Origin: Closterium sp. NIES-65
Taxonomy: Eukaryota > Streptophyta > Zygnematophyceae > Desmidiales > Closteriaceae
Assembly: GCA_948144175.1 (NCBI GenBank)
Contig: CANXME010000809.1
Location: forward strand, 1 to 64,000
Direction of reading: 5' to 3'
Length of the DNA stretch: 64,000 nucleotides
Part shown: positions 31,955 to 43,196 of the stretch, piece by piece
Layout of the letters: every line of letters begins with the position of its first letter
Numbering within the stretch: position 1 is the first letter of the stretch
Program-made: the position numbers and the translations under genes
The notes under the pieces: generated by a model
Database searches by the model: none
Told to the model about the DNA's origin: nothing
What the model saw: the letters and a program-made list of their open reading frames with translations, nothing else

Positions 31955-32704
31955 GTGTACGAGAAGGAGTGGGCTCGATGTGCGACACCAACGAGAAGAT
32001 TCGGCATCTACACGAGCAACATGGCGGAGTTGACCAACGGGGCCGTAAAATCCATCCGGTTCGTGCCACCTGCATATCTGTTAGCATCAATGTGGGACTA
32101 CAACGTCAAGAAGTTTCATGAGCGGCCTGAGGAGGCTAGAGCCCGGGATGACTAGTTGGTGGAGTGCGGGAGAAAACGGTATGAGGAGAAGTGCGAGCGG
32201 GGAAAGAACTACGAGGTGAAAATCTCCAACATCGAGTTCTTCGCGGAGGTGATAAACAACGGCAACGCGACGGACCCAACCCCACGCAGCTACAACGTCA
32301 ACCTACGTGGCGAGGGTAGCTGTGAGTGCGGCAATTGGAAAGAGTACGCTTTTCCGTGCGCACATGCCATGGCGTTTTTCCCCTGGGCGAACAAAAATGG
32401 GTGGGAGTATGTCAGCGATTACTACACCACAGTCAACCTCCGCCGCACATACTCCCACACCATTCTCGGGACCTGCATCGACACCCTGATGGCATAGACA
32501 ACACCTGTGCCTCAGGGAGTGTGTGACGCGCCTACATTCACTCGTAGGGGTCCTTGCCGTCCCCCTTTCTACAGGCGCAGGGATGCTCCGCCGGCGAACT
32601 ATCGTTGCAGAACCTGCTTAGGGCCTAACCACAACTCAGCTACCTGCACCCAGAAGTATGGATCCGACAGGCCTGCAAGAGGTGTTTACCACACGGTAGG
32701 ATGA
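31955..32704 (+). pseudogene. MULE-2 transposase C-terminus: TSN-AE block, SWIM finger, zinc knuckle
   Basis: VYEKEWARC, GIYTSNMAELTNGAVKSIR, HERPEEARARDD, a TAG at 32153-32155, then NYEVKISNIEFFAEV, SWIM motif CECGNWKEYAFPCAH (about 32325-32370), YTTVNLRRTYSHT, a TAG at 32495-32497, then in the same frame GPCRPPFYRRRD and the zinc knuckle CRTCLGPNHNSATC (about 32606-32650), ending at TGA 32702. The TAG before the knuckle is shared with copy 1; the one at 32153 is not. Confidence 0.8.
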
Positions 32705-32782
32705 TTTTAGCCGAATTTTAGCAAATGGTAATCGTACTACACTTGGTGCACTGAGCTGCATAGTCGACACCTAGTACAGTGG
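32705..32782 (+). other. 3' flank of MULE copy 2, first part
   Basis: Non-coding, matches 8874-8951; ends with AGTGG, the target site of element F. Confidence 0.65.
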
Positions 32783-32959
32783 TGTGAGAGTAATAGGTAT
32801 AGTGAGAAACCATAGCTGGGGTTCACCTAGCTAGGCAAGAGAGAATTAGGCAAAAGAGGGGTTGACTAGAAAGAAGGGAGGTACAAATAGCAAGCCCTAA
32901 AAGGGTATACTCACTATTGAGTACCCCACTATAGACTAGACAAGCATTATATTCTGACA
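32783..32959 (-). repeat. 3' LTR of element F
   Basis: 177 bp, 10 differences from the 5' copy. Confidence 0.9.
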
Positions 32960-33998
32960 CACCCCCACAGTCAAAATGGGGTGTAATGAGCATAGCAAGC
33001 ATTCATAGAGCAGGTTCACAATTACAAGCAAAGCTAGAGGCTAAAACAGAGGGCAACTGAGGAGGAGAGAGTGTGGGAGGAGAGAAGATGAGAGGCAACG
33101 ACTGAAGCTGCAGAGGCACGGGCACAGGAGCGGCTGACTCAGTGGCTACCGAAGCAAGGGCGACGGACTACTGGAGTGACTGACTCCGCGGCTAAGACGA
33201 GCGGCAGGAGCAACGGACCCACTGGCGACTGGTGCAACAGGCTCACTGGCTACCGAAGCAAGGGCGTCGGACTACAGGCGCTGCAGGCGACACGATAGCT
33301 ATCTCCACACAACCTCCTGCAGCTGACCCATACCCTTGACACACACCCTAACTGCTTCACCCCTAACTCCACTCCCATGTCACCCCCCTAGCACCACTCT
33401 TTCGGCTCCCACACACCCACCCCCCTCAGCGGCAGCTGCAGCAGTGGGAGACGGAGGAGGAGGAGGAGCAGGTGTCGGCTCACACACCCGCCACCCCCAT
33501 ACCCGTCACCCCCATACCCTGAGTGTGCGGTAAGCGAACTCAGGTGTGCGTGAATCGTGCACAAGTGTGCGGGAAGCGAACTCAGGTGTGCGGTAAGCAA
33601 ACTCAGGTCTGCCGGGGAGGGGGGGGGGGGGAGCAGGGCTGACGCGTGGGTCAACGGGGACGAGCGCACGGGTCCCCAGGGGCGGCGCGCGGGTCGACGG
33701 GGCCGCCGCAAAGGGCGACAGGGATCTGCGCGCGGGTTGACGGGGCCGCCGCGGGCGGGCCGACTGGGCCGCCGCAAAGGGCGACGGGGAGCCGCGCGAA
33801 GGTCGACGGGGACGGGCGCGCAGGTCGACGGAAACCGCCACACGTCCCGAGCACATGGCGGGCAGAAAACCGCCACGCGCCACAAGCGCGCGGCGGGATG
33901 AAAAAGTGTCGCGTGCCCGGAGCGCGCGACCAGCAGAATAGTAGCAGCGGAAGCAGTAGGCGGGCCCACAGGCCAAGAGCGTAACAACTCTGATTCCA

Positions 33999-34175
33999 TG
34001 TGAGAGTAGTAGGTAAAGTGAGAAGCCATAGCTTGGGTTTACCTAGCTAGGCAGGAGAGAATTAGGCAAAAGAGGGGTTGACTAGAAAGAAGGGAGGTAC
34101 AAATAGCAAGCCCTAAAAGGGTTTACTCACTATTAAGTACCCCACTACAGACTAGACAAGCATTTTATTCTGACA
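33999..34175 (-). repeat. 5' LTR of element F
   Basis: 177 bp, TGTCAGAATA at its start and TCTCACA at its end on the minus strand. Confidence 0.9.
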
Positions 34176-34419
34176 AGTGGTCGTCGAGAATAATCAATGT
34201 AGCTTCCATGTGTACTTCATCAGCTTTTTTGCGCACTTTTGTATGTGTTTGAACTTTGTAGATGGTGAATATGTAATATGGCGCTGAAATCTTTAGAACT
34301 AGGGTTTCGGGATACATCTAATTAACCCGGTACAGTCGCAATCCCAATTGCCGTCCATAGATGTTATGTGAGAGTACGACGGCTTATACCAGCTATGCTT
34401 GGTTGCCTTTACTTTATCA
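34176..34419 (+). other. 3' flank of MULE copy 2, second part
   Basis: Non-coding, matches 8952-9126 with about 65 extra bases (34239-34305) that copy 1 lacks. Runs directly into the gypsy-2 LTR at 34420. Confidence 0.65.
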
Positions 34420-34740
34420 TGCTATTTCTAGCATAGGATAATTATATGCATGCATGAATTGCTTGATTTCCTAGGCTAGGTGCTTTCCTATATTTTATTA
34501 CAGCTATAGCACAGAGCTAGGTTGCGTGCACCGAATTCTGGGCATTTCGGTTGCCACCAAATTGCCTTCTACTGAATTTGGGAAGGATCTGTTCGGGACG
34601 CTTCGCGACCCGCGGAACCTTCGCGTAACACCTGGTTACTAGGCCTTCTGTCGAGCCTATATATAGCCTCGTGTTGTACCCAGGTGATCATTCAATTCAA
34701 TTACAAATCTCTTTTCTGAGCTCGATCATAGATCCTCACA
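34420..34740 (+). repeat. 5' LTR of gypsy-2
   Basis: About 321 bp, TGCTATTTCTAG...ATCCTCACA, TATA box TATATATAG at 34658-34666. Primer site TGGTAATCAGAGCCCG starts 34743. Homologous to 17898-18203. Confidence 0.75.
34658..34666 (+). promoter_or_regulatory. TATA box in gypsy-2 LTR
   Basis: TATATATAG within the 5' LTR, conserved in gypsy-1 (18121). Confidence 0.6.
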
Positions 34741-34898
34741 CTTGGTAATCAGAGCCCGTTTACACGCGAAGTTTTTTCGACTGCTCAAACTAGTCTTAAA
34801 AAACCGCGGGGGCGACGCAGTTAAACATCGATTTCGGGTACGTAAAACCGGTTCCGCGTTTTTTTGCTCCCCCTCGATTCGTTTTTTCAGACGCGCTA

Positions 34899-35824
34899 AT
34901 GTCACGCATGGAGGGCCAAGGCGACAACTACGCGACCACGAGCGACATCGCGAGCCTTAGCACCGACATAGAGCAGACGCACACGACGCTTTGTCGGCTC
35001 GAGGCCCTTCTGACACACCAACTAGGGATCGCCACCGCAGCAGCAGCGAATGTAGCAGCGACAACACCTGCAGCAGTGGCGACACCGACATTTCACGGAC
35101 CGATGGCACCACTATCGCCGAACCTCGAAGCAGCACGACCGAGGCTCCCTGAGGCGTTCGATCCAAGCGCGAAGGGATCCGACGTCCGGCGATTCGTGGC
35201 AACCCTCGAAATTTACTTCGAGGCCATTGGCTGATCGACCCCGCAACACGACGCAGCACGGATTCGGCTCGCAGCGACACTGTTACATGGACCAGCACTT
35301 GAATGGATTTACTACACCGACGTAATCCGCGGGGAGAAAACGTGGCAGCAGTTTTGGGCAGATTTTATCGAACGTTTCGAACCGATTAATACGACCTACA
35401 TGACGCGGCAGTAGATACACAGACAGAAGCAATACAGTAGTGTAGCACAGTACACGCAGCAGATGGAGTTACTGTTCAACCGCATCACCGACCTGACCGA
35501 AGGCGAAAATATCCAGGCGTACACAGAAGGGTTAAAAATGGAGATTCGGGGGCAGGTGATTGCGGCGAATTACAACAGCTACAAAGACATCGTGCGTGCT
35601 GCCAAACGATACGAAGCGCTGACTCGAGGTCAACCCGAAACACGACGCTTCACGCTGAACCGTACATTCTGCACGGAGCGATCAGTACCCCCCACGTTCG
35701 CGGAATTGATGGACATCGACAAATATGACGCAAAGCAGCAGCTGACAAAACGCGAGTTTTGCGGCGCTGCAAGGCATCAGATTTTATCGTGCTACAAAAT
35801 GAAAAAGGCACTTGCGGCACTGCT
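34899..35824 (+). pseudogene. gag region of gypsy-2, first part
   Basis: From ATG 34899 (MSRMEGQGDNYATTSD). Coiled-coil-like start, AFDPSAKGSDVRRF, Retrotrans_gag block, then MELLFNRITDLTEGENIQAYTEG and a FCGAARHQILSC segment that may be part of a zinc knuckle, just before copia H. Interrupted. Confidence 0.75.
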
Positions 35825-35957
35825 TGTCGGAACATTATAGCTTACTTATTTGTGTAGGCTATAGTGGGGTATCCCATAGGGGGTACAACCCAATTAGGGT
35901 TTCATATTTGTACTCACTTCATTCATAGTTCAATTCATTCTCGTTCTTTCTTTCACA
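35825..35957 (+). repeat. 5' LTR of copia H
   Basis: 133 bp, TGTCGGAACA...TTCTTTCACA. Confidence 0.93.
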
Positions 35958-35970
35958 TGGAATCAGAGCA

Positions 35971-36905
35971 AGTTCCCTCCTAGGGACTGCTTCTAGGGCC
36001 CACCGAAGCGCGCCCCGAGGCGCGTTTTCCTTTTTTTTTTCGCGACCCGTTGTGTCGCCCCCAGCGGCCCGTCGCGCCGCCCTTCCCTTAGCGGCCCCGC
36101 CGCCCTTCGATCGCGACTCCGCCGCGCTTCCTTAGCGGCCCCGCCGCCCTTCGATCGCGGCCCCGCCGCCCTTCGATCGCGGCTCCGCCGCCCTTCCTTA
36201 GCGGCCAGGCCGCCCTCTGCTAAGCGGCCCTGCCGCCCTTCGATCGCGGCCCCGCCGCCCTCTGCTAAGCGGCCCCGCCGCCCTTCGATCGCGGCCCCGC
36301 CGCCCTCTGCTAAGCGGCCCCGCCGCCCTCTGCTAAGCGGCCCTGCCTCCCTCTGCTAAGCGGCCTCGCCGCCGCGTCGCCCGTGCACCTGCCCGTGCAC
36401 CCGCCCGTGCACCTACCCGTGCGGCCGCCAGTGCAGCCGCCCGTGCGCAGCCTACGAGCCGCCCCAGCCGCCCGTGCAGCCGCCCGTGCATCGCCCGTGA
36501 GCCGCCCCAACCGCCCGTGCAGCCGCCCGCGAGCCGTCCCAGCCGCCCGTGCGGCCGCCCGCGAGACGCCCGCGCTGCCCAAGCCGCCCGAGCCGCCCGT
36601 GAGACGCCCACGCCGCCCGAGCCGCCCGAGCCGCCCGCGAGACGCCCGCGCCGCCCGAGCCGCCCGAGCCGCCCGCGAGACGCCCGCGCCGCCCGAGCCG
36701 CCCGAGCCGCCCGCGAGACGCCCGCGCCGCCCGAGCCGCCCGAGCCGCCCGAGCCGCCTGTGCCGCCCGAGCCGCCCGAGGAGCCGATCTTCTGCTCCTG
36801 TGAGGCTCATACTGCTCCTGGGCCGGCGTAGCTGCTGTGCTGCCGTGTTGCTGTGTCGCTGTGCTACCCGACTCTTCCTGCCCGGTGAGACTGTCAGCTG
36901 CTACA
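35971..36905 (+). repeat. GC-rich repeat leader of copia H
   Basis: About 36090-36370: units near 20-25 bp around GCGGCCCCGCCGCCCTTCGAT. About 36370-36560: units with CCGCCCGTGCAGCC. About 36560-36780: units around GCCCGAGCCGCCCGCGAGAC. Non-coding leader. Confidence 0.75.
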
Positions 36906-38430
36906 ATGGCCACCCCCAGTGTCCTGACTTTTGACGCCGAGGGTCACGCCATTGACTTTGCAGTCTGGATTGAGGACCTGCAGCTGTACTTACTGTGCGA
37001 TGCGATCGATGAGGTTTCTCTCTTTGACTTTGTCTCTGGCGCTGTCCCTGCCCCTCCTACTGATGCTGACCCCACTGTTCGCTCCAAGTGGGCCACACGC
37101 GATGCTGCTGCACGTCTTGCTGTGCGTCGCCACCTCCCTTCCTCCGAGCGTGCACACTTTAGTCAGTGCAAGACCGCTCAGGCCTTGTACGACGCTGTAG
37201 TTGCACGCTACTCCTCCCCTTCCACTGCTACACTGAGCCGCCTCATGCTACCGTACCTCTTCCCTGACCTTGCTGCCTTTCCCACAGTCACTGACCTCTT
37301 TACCCACCTTCGCGCTAGTGACACTCGCTACCGAGCTGCGCTTCCTGCTGCCTTCCTCGCTGAAAACCCCCCTCCCATGTACATCACCCTCTACTTTCTA
37401 GTCACCCGTCTCCCTGAGTCCCTTCGTGCTGTTAGGGACCAGTTTCTCTCTGTCTGTCCCACCACCCTCACTGTCGACCTCCTTGAGAAGTCCCTGCTAG
37501 CGGCCGAGAAGAGCATAGTCGCTGTAGGGGCCTCTTGTGGTGACCCGCGCACCCCCATCTTTGAGGGGTGTTCTCCTTCCCCCCTGCTACCCTCTGTCGC
37601 CTCTGCTGCTGCGGCCGACCTCGTTGGTTTAGAGTCGGTCGGCGCGGCGTCTGCCCCCAGCGGTCGGCGCCGCTCTGGCAGGAGCAAGGGGGGCAAGGGA
37701 GCGGGTGGAGCTAGCGGGGGCGGTGGCGGAGGAGGTGGGGGAGGCGGGGGAAGTGGGGGTGGCGGTGGGGGTGGAGGCGGGAGTGGAGGTACTGGTGGCG
37801 GCGGTGGAGGCGGAGGTGGCGGCGGAGGTGGTGGCGGAGGAGGCAGTGGGAGCGGCGGGGGCGAGGGTGGCGGTGGCGGCGGTGGCGGCGGAGGCGGGGG
37901 TGGCGGTGGTGGAGGTGGTCCGAGTGGCTCGTCCCAGAGGAGCGGCACTGGGGGTGGTCAGCGCCAGCAGCAGCAGCACTCTCGCGACGTCCCCGCCCCT
38001 CAGCAGCTCCGTGAGTGGTACTCGCAGCGTCAGCGTGGTGGGGCGTTCGGTCCCTGCACCTACGTCCTTCGCACCAGCGACCGCGCGGGTGAGCAGTGTG
38101 GGGGCACCCACACCGCTCGCCGCTGCTTTGCCCGCCTGACCGACGCTTGGCGCCAGCAGTTTCCGGAGGCCTCTGAGATCCCCCGCTGGGGAGAGCTGTC
38201 TCGGGCTGGTGTAGCTGTGTTTGATCTTGACTTTGATGCTATCCTTGCTGCCATGTATGCTGTGACTGTTAGTGATGATGGTGACTGTTACCGGTGTTTC
38301 CGCCCGACTCGGGCATTGGTACTGCTGTGTCAGGTGCCACTGAGGCTGCTACTCTATGTGCCAGTGCGTCTGTGCTCTCAGGTTCTAGTGAGTCTGCCCT
38401 CTCAGGTACTGTGTCGGCTTCTGCCTCCCA
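36906..38430 (+). pseudogene. gag region of copia H
   Basis: Open from MATPSVLTFDAEG (36906) through the capsid-like region, a Gly linker of about 90 residues (37700-37925) and the zinc-knuckle-like segment CTYVLRTSDRAGEQCGG with His and the last Cys following (about 38055-38130). One of the best-kept gag regions here; ends merge into protease. Interrupted downstream. Confidence 0.82.
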
Positions 38431-38434
38431 CACC

Positions 38435-39830
38435 TTCACCCTTGACTCTGGGGCGTCTCGCTCCTTCTTTCGGGACCGCACCACTCTCACGCCGCTTAGT
38501 CGGCCGGTTGCGGTGTCCCTGGCTGACCCCTCTGGGGGTCCTGTCCTGTCTCGTTTCTCCACAGTCCTTCCGTGTCCGGCGGCTCCCTCTGGCACCCTGA
38601 CTGGTCTTTACCTCCCCTCGTTCTCTACAAACCTGGTGAGTGGTGCTGACCTACAGGATGTGGGGGTCCACCAGCTCACTCCTGCTCGTCAGCGGGTGAC
38701 ACACTGCACAGAGGCTAGCACAGGTCGCCACCTGGCTACGTTTACACGTCAGCCAGGGTCGAGCCTGTACACACTGACCACTACTTCTCCTCCCGGTGCT
38801 GAGTCTGGTAGAGTCCCTTCGTCTGGTCAGGTGTTTGCTGCAGCGTCCAGGTCTGGTCCTGAGTCTGTCCCCTGTTCGTGTCGCCGTCTGTCTCACGAGA
38901 CTCTCCTCTAGCACCACCGCCTTGGCCACCCCTCTCTGCTTCGGCTCAGAGGCATGGCCTCCCGTCTTCTTGTGTCTGGTCTCCCCCGGTCCCTCCCTCC
39001 CCTTCCTCAGGGCCCTGGCCCTGCCTGTGTCCCCTATGTCGAGGGGCGCCAGCGTGCTGCCCCTCACTCCTCCCAGTTTCCTCCGACAGAGGCTCCGTTG
39101 CAGACGCTTCACATGGACGTGTGGGGCCCTGCCCGCGTCCGTGGACTCGGTCACGAGCGCTACTTCCTGTTGGTGGTTGACGACTACTCGCGTTACACCA
39201 GAGTCTTCCCCTTGCGCAGCAAGGGTGATGTCACTGAGGTGCTGATCGACTGGATCCGCGCAGCTCGTCTCCGGCTCAGGCAGAGCTTTGGCTCGGACTA
39301 ACCTGTGTTGCGTCTGCACTCGGACAGAGGCGGAGAGTTCTCCTCTGGCCTTCTGCGTGCCTTCTGTCGTGCGCGAGGCATCCGCCAGATCTTCACGCTT
39401 CCGGACTCACCGCAGCAAAATGGGATTGCAGAGCGCCGCATTGGCATGGTCATGGACGTCGCTCGTACGTCTATGATGCATGCGGCTGCCCCCCATTTTC
39501 TCTGGTCGTTTGAGGTCAGGTACGCGGCGCATCAGATCAACCTCCACCCCAGGGTCTCCAGGCCGGAGACCTCCCCAGCCCTGCTGTGGACGGGGAAGGT
39601 TGGCGATGCGTCGGCGTTCCGAGTCTGGGGATCTCGGGCGTTTGTCCGCGACTTGTCTGCGGACAAGCTGTCCCCTCGCGCTGCTCCTTGCGTCTTCCTG
39701 GGGTTCCCCCCCCGACGCCCCTGGGTGGCAGTTCTACCACCCCACCTCTCGACGTGTTCTGTCCTCCCAGGACGTCACATTCGACGAGTCGGTACCCTAC
39801 TACCGCCTCTTCCCCTACCGCACTCCTTCC
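38435..39830 (+). pseudogene. protease and integrase regions of copia H
   Basis: TLDSGASRSFF (about 38440), pre-integrase HHRLGHPSL region (about 38915), integrase core from LHMDVWGPARV (about 39110) via LHSDRGGEFSS (about 39315) and NGIAERRIG (about 39420) to FLGFPP (about 39700). Interrupted. Confidence 0.8.
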
Positions 39831-39949
39831 CTTCCCCCGCCCCCGCACTTCTTGGTACCAGGTCCCCCTCCGGTAGACCCCCTCCCCCCTCAGGGTCCTG
39901 CCCCTTCAGGTGTGTCCCAGTTAGACGCGGTCGAGCCTGTCGAGGTCAC

Positions 39950-41290
39950 TGGTGACTTTGTTGCTGCTGCGGGAGCTGAGCCTGGGGGTGCTGAGCCTAG
40001 GGGTGCGGAGTCTGGGGGTGCTGAGCCTGGGGGTGCTGAGCCTGGGAGTGCTGAGCCTAGGGGTACTGAGTCTGGGGGTGCTGAGCCTGGGGGTGCTGAG
40101 TCTGGGGGTGCTGAGCCTGGGGGTGCTGCGACTAGGGGTGCTCTGCCTGGAGGGGCCTTGCCTGAGGGTGCTGAGCCTGGAGGTTCTTCGCCTGGAGGTT
40201 CTCCGCCTGGAGGTGCTTCGTCTCGCCGAGAGCCACTCTCCCCACAGGAGCTGCGTGAGTGGTTTGCCCGGCGCTAGAGGCGTACCGCTGGTGCTGGAGG
40301 TTCTTCGGCTGCAGAGGGTGCTGCTGCCGCGTGTCACGGAGGTGCTCGTGCTGTGGGTGCTGGAGCTCCTGGGCCTGATGGTTCTCCTGGAGCTGGTGCT
40401 GCTGAGGGTGTTGGCGCTGAGACTACTGCTGGCAGTCCGACTGGCAGTGCTCCTGGTGCTGCTGGCAGTTCAGGAGCTGCTGCTGGTGCTGCTGGAGGTG
40501 CTGCTGGAGGTGCTGCTGGAGCGGGTACTCCTGCTTGGGGTACTGGTGCTGTCCCTGCTGTTTCTGGCGTCGCCACGCGGCCCCGACCGTACTTCGTTCC
40601 GCTCCTGCAGCAGGTTCTTGGTCTTACACCTTCTCCTGGTCCTCCTCCGCCTCCCTTAGAAGGTCTACAGCCTGTCCAGTCCCAGTCACAGCTACAGCCT
40701 GCCTCCCCTTTGCCTGCTCCTTCTCCCTACGCTGGTCCGACTGGAGGTCTTACTGAGCGTCGTGAGCCTGCGTCTCGTTCTGCGTCGCCTGTTCGTCCTG
40801 CACGCACTAGTGGTCGCGGTTCGCGTCAGCGTCCTCCTCCTGTCCCTGGCACGCACCGGATGTCTCTGCGTCCGTCCACTGCTCCTCTGCGTGCCCCTTT
40901 GCCTTCTCCTCCTGTGTCCTCTCTTCCTGCTCTTGCCGACCCGGAGTCGGACTCTCTTCATGCTGCCAGTCCCACTGTGAAGCGTCTCCTTGCTACTGCT
41001 ATCACTGACCCTTCCTTCGAGTCTTCTGCTGCGTCTGCCCTTGTCACTGAGCTTGTCGACTTTGCTGCGCGCTGTCGTCTAGACTACGCTGCTAGTCTTG
41101 TTGCTGAGTCTGAGTCTGCCTGTCCTCCGTCCGTCGGGGGTGAGTGTGCCCTAGGCACGGACGTCCTTGAGGACAGGCAGGAGGAGTTCCAGTGTCTGGC
41201 CGCCGCTTCACCTCATCTCGCGTCTGTACTGCTCGCCCCTTAGTGAGACCCGGACGCACTAGACATCCCGACTCCGCGCTCTTACGCGGA
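39950..41290 (+). repeat. repeat-rich linker of copia H
   Basis: About 39970-40200: 15-bp tandem units (GGTGCTGAGCCTGGG type), read as Gly-Ala-Glu-Pro-Gly repeats in the pol frame. About 40290-40570: Gly/Ala-rich repeats. About 40620-41290: conserved pre-RT segment ending near QEEFQCLAAASPHL. Confidence 0.72.
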
Positions 41291-41330
41291 GGCGATAGAG
41301 GGTCCCTACTCCTCTCAGTGGCAGGCAGCT

Positions 41331-42800
41331 ATGGATGCAGAGATGGCTTCCTGGAAGTCCACAGGCACCTACGTTGACGCTGTTCCCCCTCCTGGGGCGA
41401 ACATCGTCAGTGGCATGTGGATTTTCAGGGTGAAGCGGCCGCCGGGTTCTCCGCCTGTCTTCAAGGCGTGTTACGTGGCTCGTGGCTTCAGTCAGCGGCA
41501 GGGAGTTGACTACTTTCAGACCTTCTCCCCCACCCCGAAGATGACCACTCTTCGGGTACTGCTGCACGTTGCTGCTCACCGTGACTACGAGCTGCACTCT
41601 CTCGACTCCACCACTGCTTTCTTGCAGGGCAGCCTGCACGATGAGATCTGGCTGCGTCGCCCGCCTGGCTTCACTGGGTCTTTACCTCCTGGTACCCAGT
41701 GGAGTCTCCGGCGTCCAATCTACGGTCTCCGCCAGGCGCCACGTGAGTGGCACGACACACTGAGGACTACGCTGGCGGCACTTGGGTTTGCTCCTTCTAC
41801 TGCCGACCCGTCGCTGTTTCTGCGCACCGACACCTCTCTGCTGCCGTTCTACATCCTCGTGTACATCGACGACTTGGTCTTTGCCACTGCTGACACTGCT
41901 GGACTCGCCCACGTGAAGTCCGAGCTGCAGAATAGACACACGTGCACTGACCTGGGTGAACTGCGCAGCTACCTTGGCTTGCAGATCACCCGGGACAGAG
42001 CACGCCGCACCATTACCCTAACTCAGTCACACATGGTGCAGCAGGTCCTTCAGCGCTTCGGCTTTACGTACTTCTCGCCTCAGGCCACTCCTCTGCCTAC
42101 TCGCCACTCGCTCTCAGCTCTGCCTTCGGATGAGTCCGTAGAGTCGAGTGGCCCGTATGCAGAGCTTGTTGGCTGCCTCATGTACCTGATGACCTGCACA
42201 CGACCTGACCTTGCATACCCTCTTAGCATTCTCGCACGCTATGTTGCTCCTGGGAGACACCGACCAGAGCACATGGCTGCAGCGAAGAGGGTGTTGCGCT
42301 ACTTGTGCAGTACGTCGGGCATGGGGCTAGTGCTTGGAGGGCGCAGTCCAGTGGTCCTCACAGGGCACACGGACGCTTCTTGGGCTGACGACCAGGCTAC
42401 GCAGCGGTCGTCATAGGGTTACACCTTCAGCCTTGGTTCCGGCTCTGTTTCGTGGCGGGCTCCCTGCTCGTCTTCTGTTCTCGGCTCCAGTTGTGAGGCT
42501 GAGATCTACGCCGGGGCTATGGCTGCTCAGGAGCTTCGTTGGCTCACCTACCTGCTGACCGACCTTGGAGAGCCGCCTCGTTCTCCTCCAGTCCTGTACG
42601 TAGACAACAAGGCCATGCTGGCCTTGTGTCGAGAGCAGCGACTGGAGCACAGGACAAAGCACATTGCTCTCCGCTACTTTCTTGCTCGTGAGCTACAGCA
42701 GCGTGGACAGTTGCGACTTGCGTACGTGGCCTCTGAGGCCAACACTGCTGATGTCTTCACCAAGGCACTTGCGCCTTGTGATCATCAGCGTTGCTGCACG
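41331..42800 (+). pseudogene. reverse transcriptase and RNase H regions of copia H
   Basis: Long open stretch from MDAEMASWKSTGTYVD: RT blocks GVDYFQTFSPTPKMTTLR, LRRPIYGLRQAPREWHDTL, active-site YIDDLVFA (about 41860), then RNase H with DASWADDQ, CEAEIYAGA, YVDNKAMLAL and VASEANTADVFTKAL. Followed by a 3' non-coding end (42803-43049). Interrupted. Confidence 0.85.
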
Positions 42801-43058
42801 TAGCTGGGTCTTGTGCCTGTCTTGCCTCACTTGCTCACTTCTTGACCTTGCTTGTACCTTGACCTATATATACTCTTGCTCTTGTTTTGCTTGACTCTTG
42901 TATATCTCTATATATGATCTTGCATGTGAATTGGCCTTGTGGCCCTTGAACTTGTGCTCGGAATGTGTGGTGACTTTGTGATCCACCCTGAGCTTTGCTT
43001 TGCATTGCTTGACTGGTCTTGTGACCCCTTGTTCTCCCCCACTTTGCCTATGGGGGTG

Positions 43059-43191
43059 TGTCAGAACATTATAGCTTACTTATTTGTGTAGGCTATAGTG
43101 GGGTATCCCATAGGGGGTACAACCCAATTAGGGTTTCATATTTGTACTCACTTCATTCATAGTTCAATTCATTCTCGTTCTTTCTTTCACA
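43059..43191 (+). repeat. 3' LTR of copia H
   Basis: 133 bp, TGTCAGAACA...TTCTTTCACA, one difference from the 5' copy. Confidence 0.93.
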
Positions 43192-43196
43192 CTGCT

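Larger units (their letters stand above)
32783..34175 (-). mobile_element. short non-autonomous LTR element F
   Basis: 1393 bp, minus strand. LTRs 33999-34175 (5') and 32783-32959 (3'), 177 bp, 10 differences by my count. Primer site TGGAATCAGAG at about 33988-33998; polypurine tract (TGTGGGGGTG on the minus strand) next to the 3' LTR. Target duplication AGTGG at 32778-32782 and 34176-34180; the empty site is at about 8946 in MULE copy 1. The interior has GC-rich repeats (33650-33900) and the same tail type as E and G, with no gag or pol. Confidence 0.92.
19451..34419 (+). mobile_element. MULE (MuDR-type) DNA transposon, copy 2, split by copia C and element F
   Basis: Second copy of the MULE at 2965-9126, in pieces 19451-19931, 27353-32782 and 34176-34419. 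Same order: 5' flank, zinc-finger exon, 111-bp intron, transposase core, 108-bp tandem array, Pro/Thr-rich linker, TSN-AE and SWIM, zinc knuckle, 3' flank. Reading frames are better kept than in copy 1 (exon 1 is open for 174 codons), but it has its own one-base loss in the core near 28891. It directly abuts the gypsy-2 LTR. No terminal inverted repeats recognised. Confidence 0.85.
35825..43191 (+). mobile_element. Ty1/copia element H, full length in outline, youngest LTR pair
   Basis: 7367 bp inserted in gypsy-2 gag. LTRs 35825-35957 and 43059-43191 (133 bp each) differ at a single position by my count. Target duplication CTGCT at 35820-35824 and 43192-43196. Primer site TGGAATCAGAGCA at 35958; polypurine tract TATGGGGGTG before 43059. 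All copia parts are present in the usual order: leader, gag (36906), protease, integrase, linker, reverse transcriptase, RNase H. Fossil: broken, with roughly eight interruptions despite the near-identical LTRs. Confidence 0.94.
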
